Below, piece after piece: positions 62,355-64,000 of a stretch of 64,000 nucleotides of DNA (positions are counted from its first letter, which is position 1; each line of letters opens with the position of its first letter). Origin of the DNA: CAYFSS01 sp964345975. GTDB lineage: Bacteria; Bacillota; Clostridia; Saccharofermentanales; Fastidiosipilaceae. Location of the stretch: positions 1 to 64,000 of the forward strand of contig CAYFSS010000006.1 of the NCBI GenBank assembly GCA_964345975.1. Direction: 5' to 3'. A program made the translations under genes and the position numbers. Under the pieces are notes generated by a model, which saw nothing but the letters and a program-made list of their open reading frames with translations, was not told the DNA's origin and made no database searches.

Positions 62355-63479
62355 ATGTCCATCCACATCTACCAAATTGAGTCCTACGATATAGAGCGCA
62401 TCTACACTGCAATCGAAGAGATGTTCGAAGATTTGACAATGCCTCTTGAGAACAAGCACGTCGTTCTTAAGGTCAATCTCGTCAGAAAAGCCCCTCCCGA
62501 ACTCGCGGTCACTACACATCCTACAGTTGTAGAAGCAACTGCGAAATATTTCGTGCAAAGAGGCGCACGCGTCACCATCGCCGACAGTCCCGGAGGACCT
62601 AATCACAAAGGGCAACTCATAAGCAGTTACGAGATGACCGGTATGAAACAAGCCGCTTTAAACAGTCAGGCGGAGCTCAATCTGTCTTTCGATAGCAGGA
62701 ATGTCGCTCCTAAAAACGCACGAACCATTCACGAATTCCCTGTCCTCAAAGTGTTCCTTGAAGCCGACCTTCTCATTAATCTGGCAAAACTAAAGACCCA
62801 TGCCATCATGACCTATACCGGAGCTTTGAAGAACCTCTACGGAGTCATTTCAGGTCTTACAAAAGCCGCTCACCATTTCAGGCTACAGGAACCGCTCCCA
62901 TTCGCAGAGCATCTCGTCGAAGTCGCCGAGTTCATCAAGCCGGACTACCACATCATCGACGGGATCCAAGCCATGGAAGGCAATGGACCCGGCGGTGGAG
63001 ATCCTCGAGAATGCGGTGTCCTTCTAGGCGGAAAGAACCCTCATGCATTAGATCATACCGCCTGCCTGATCGCCGGCATCCCTTTAGACAAAGTTCCGAC
63101 ACTCATAATTGCCAAACAAAGAGCACTGTATCAGGAATACGAAATCCCGAAAGAAATCCAACCTGTCAGCCGTCCTTTTGTGCTGCCTGATTCCCTCAAT
63201 GTAACGTTTCTTCCCGGCTGGTTGCCCAAGCCCGTGCGTCAGGTCATCCTTCGCCGGCTACGTCCTCTTCCCCGCTTCGAGCAAGATAAGTGCATCGGTT
63301 GTCGTCGTTGTGAGAAGATCTGTCCTGCAGATGTCATCACGATGATTGACGGAAAAGCACACCACACGACGAAGGGTTGCATCAGCTGTTTCTGCTGCTC
63401 CGAGGTCTGTCCCGTCAAAGCGATCGGAACGTATCGTCCACTCCTTGCGCGCATCATGGAGAGCAAAAAATCTCACTAA
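62355..63479 (+). CDS. DUF362 protein with C-terminal 2[4Fe-4S] ferredoxin domain
   Basis: A 374-residue cytoplasmic protein. A DUF362 domain (about 30-280; KVNLV, TIADSPGGP, LINLAKLKTHAIMTYTGALKNLYG) precedes two iron-sulfur motifs, CIGCRRCEKICP at 313-324 and CISCFCCSEVCP at 342-353. The second has an extra Cys. These proteins are widespread in anaerobes and of unknown function. ATG 62355 follows GAGGGG. It stands alone between a short intergenic region and the terminal repeats. Confidence 0.88.
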   Translation: MSIHIYQIESYDIERIYTAIEEMFEDLTMPLENKHVVLKVNLVRKAPPELAVTTHPTVVEATAKYFVQRGARVTIADSPGGPNHKGQLISSYEMTGMKQAALNSQAELNLSFDSRNVAPKNARTIHEFPVLKVFLEADLLINLAKLKTHAIMTYTGALKNLYGVISGLTKAAHHFRLQEPLPFAEHLVEVAEFIKPDYHIIDGIQAMEGNGPGGGDPRECGVLLGGKNPHALDHTACLIAGIPLDKVPTLIIAKQRALYQEYEIPKEIQPVSRPFVLPDSLNVTFLPGWLPKPVRQVILRRLRPLPRFEQDKCIGCRRCEKICPADVITMIDGKAHHTTKGCISCFCCSEVCPVKAIGTYRPLLARIMESKKSH

Positions 63480-63496
63480 TATTGCAGGGTGAAACA

Positions 63497-64000
63497 GGAT
63501 GCTGAGGAGCTTTCGTGGAACCGGGTCAAAAATTCAGTTTTATTAGAAAAATCATTGAGAAATCATAGGAACGAGCGAAATTTCGATAGGGATCGTCCAT
63601 TTCTCGCTCCTTTTGCAAATAAAGTTGTAAAACTGTCCGGGNNNNNNNNNNNNNNNNNNNNNNNNNNNNNNNNNNNNNNNNNNNNNNNNNNNNNNNNNNN
63701 NNNNNNNNNNNNNNNNNNNNNNNNNNNNNNNNNNNNNNNNNGATCGTCCATTTCTCGCTCCTTTTGCAAATAAAGTTGTAAAACTGTCCGGGTATGCGAT
63801 GAGGCATTGGGGAACCGAGTCAAAAATGCAGGTTTATTATAAAAATTATTGAGATATCCAGATAACAGGCGGAATTTCGATAGGGATCATCCATTTCTCG
63901 CTTCTTTCACAAATAAAGTTGTAAAACTGTCTGAGTATGCGATGAGGCATTGGGGAACCAAGGCAAAAATGCAGGTTTATTATAAAAATTGTTGAGAGAT
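63497..64000. repeat. ~143-bp tandem repeat with scaffold gap, continuing past the window
   Basis: The unit beginning GATCGTCCATTTCTCGCT recurs at 63591, 63742 and 63885 (143 bases between the last two); the first interval includes the 100-N gap 63642-63741. Units are AT-rich, carry AAATAAAGTTGTAAAACTGT, and have no open frame or start signal I trust. Copies differ by roughly a tenth to a fifth of positions. Confidence 0.85.

Overview
This window looks like a scaffold piece from a carbohydrate-fermenting bacterium, most likely a mid-GC, Clostridia-like member of the Bacillota. The evidence is strong AGGAGG-type ribosome sites, TTGACA-N17-TATAAT-like promoters, LplB/LplC-type sugar permeases, a ROK-type XylR beside xylA/xylB, and cre-like operators. 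There is no rRNA or tRNA to fix the taxon. Six of the seven solute-binding proteins have plain Sec signal peptides without a lipobox, which is unusual for a single-membrane Bacillota, so the assignment stays open. Four 100-N runs mark scaffold gaps, each inside a tandem repeat.

Layout. 1-25.9 kb is a hemicellulose (glucuronoxylan) locus: a Zn-alcohol dehydrogenase, one LplABC-type importer with a XylR-type operator (1.3-5.2 kb), a second LplABC-type importer with a GH27 glycosidase (5.4-10.5 kb), a rearrangement junction joining half a permease gene to half a GH120 beta-xylosidase gene (11.0-12.2 kb), GH67 alpha-glucuronidase and GH3 beta-xylosidase, a divergent AraC regulator, an ASCH protein, an SGNH acetyl-esterase, an RbsD/FucU mutarotase, xylB, xylA and divergent xylR. 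26-31 kb holds a C39-like surface protein and a third CUT1 importer. 31.3-35.1 kb is an amino-acid ABC importer followed by an M20 amidohydrolase. 35-42.5 kb has two paralogous MFS transporters, a MerR regulator with a textbook 19-bp-spacer promoter, a frameshifted aldo/keto reductase, and a GH1 glucosidase with a GPH symporter. 42.6-44.6 kb is a broken Mgl system: intact binding protein, half an ATPase, no permease. 44.8-54.9 kb is an operon of LacI regulator, two permeases, a large secreted PIG-L deacetylase, binding protein, GH4 glycosidase and PfkB kinase. 55.4-60.7 kb is an Rbs/Xyl-type importer behind a Gfo/Idh dehydrogenase with a cre-like operator. 60.8-63.5 kb has a decayed nucleoside phosphorylase, an autoregulated-looking XRE repressor with a membrane protein, and a DUF362 ferredoxin-like protein. 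The last 500 bases are a ~143-bp tandem repeat running off the window.

How it works together. Acetylated, glucuronosylated xylo-oligosaccharides would be imported by the LplABC systems and trimmed inside the cell by the SGNH esterase, GH67 and GH3 enzymes (none has a signal peptide). The xylose would then pass through XylA and XylB under XylR control. The operator upstream of the first LplABC system closely resembles the one at xylA, tying import to catabolism. The PIG-L/GH4/PfkB operon looks like a separate, less familiar route for an N-acylated glycoside. Intercistronic stem-loops between binding-protein and permease genes recur in most importer operons. No CRISPR array, phage or intact insertion sequence was seen.
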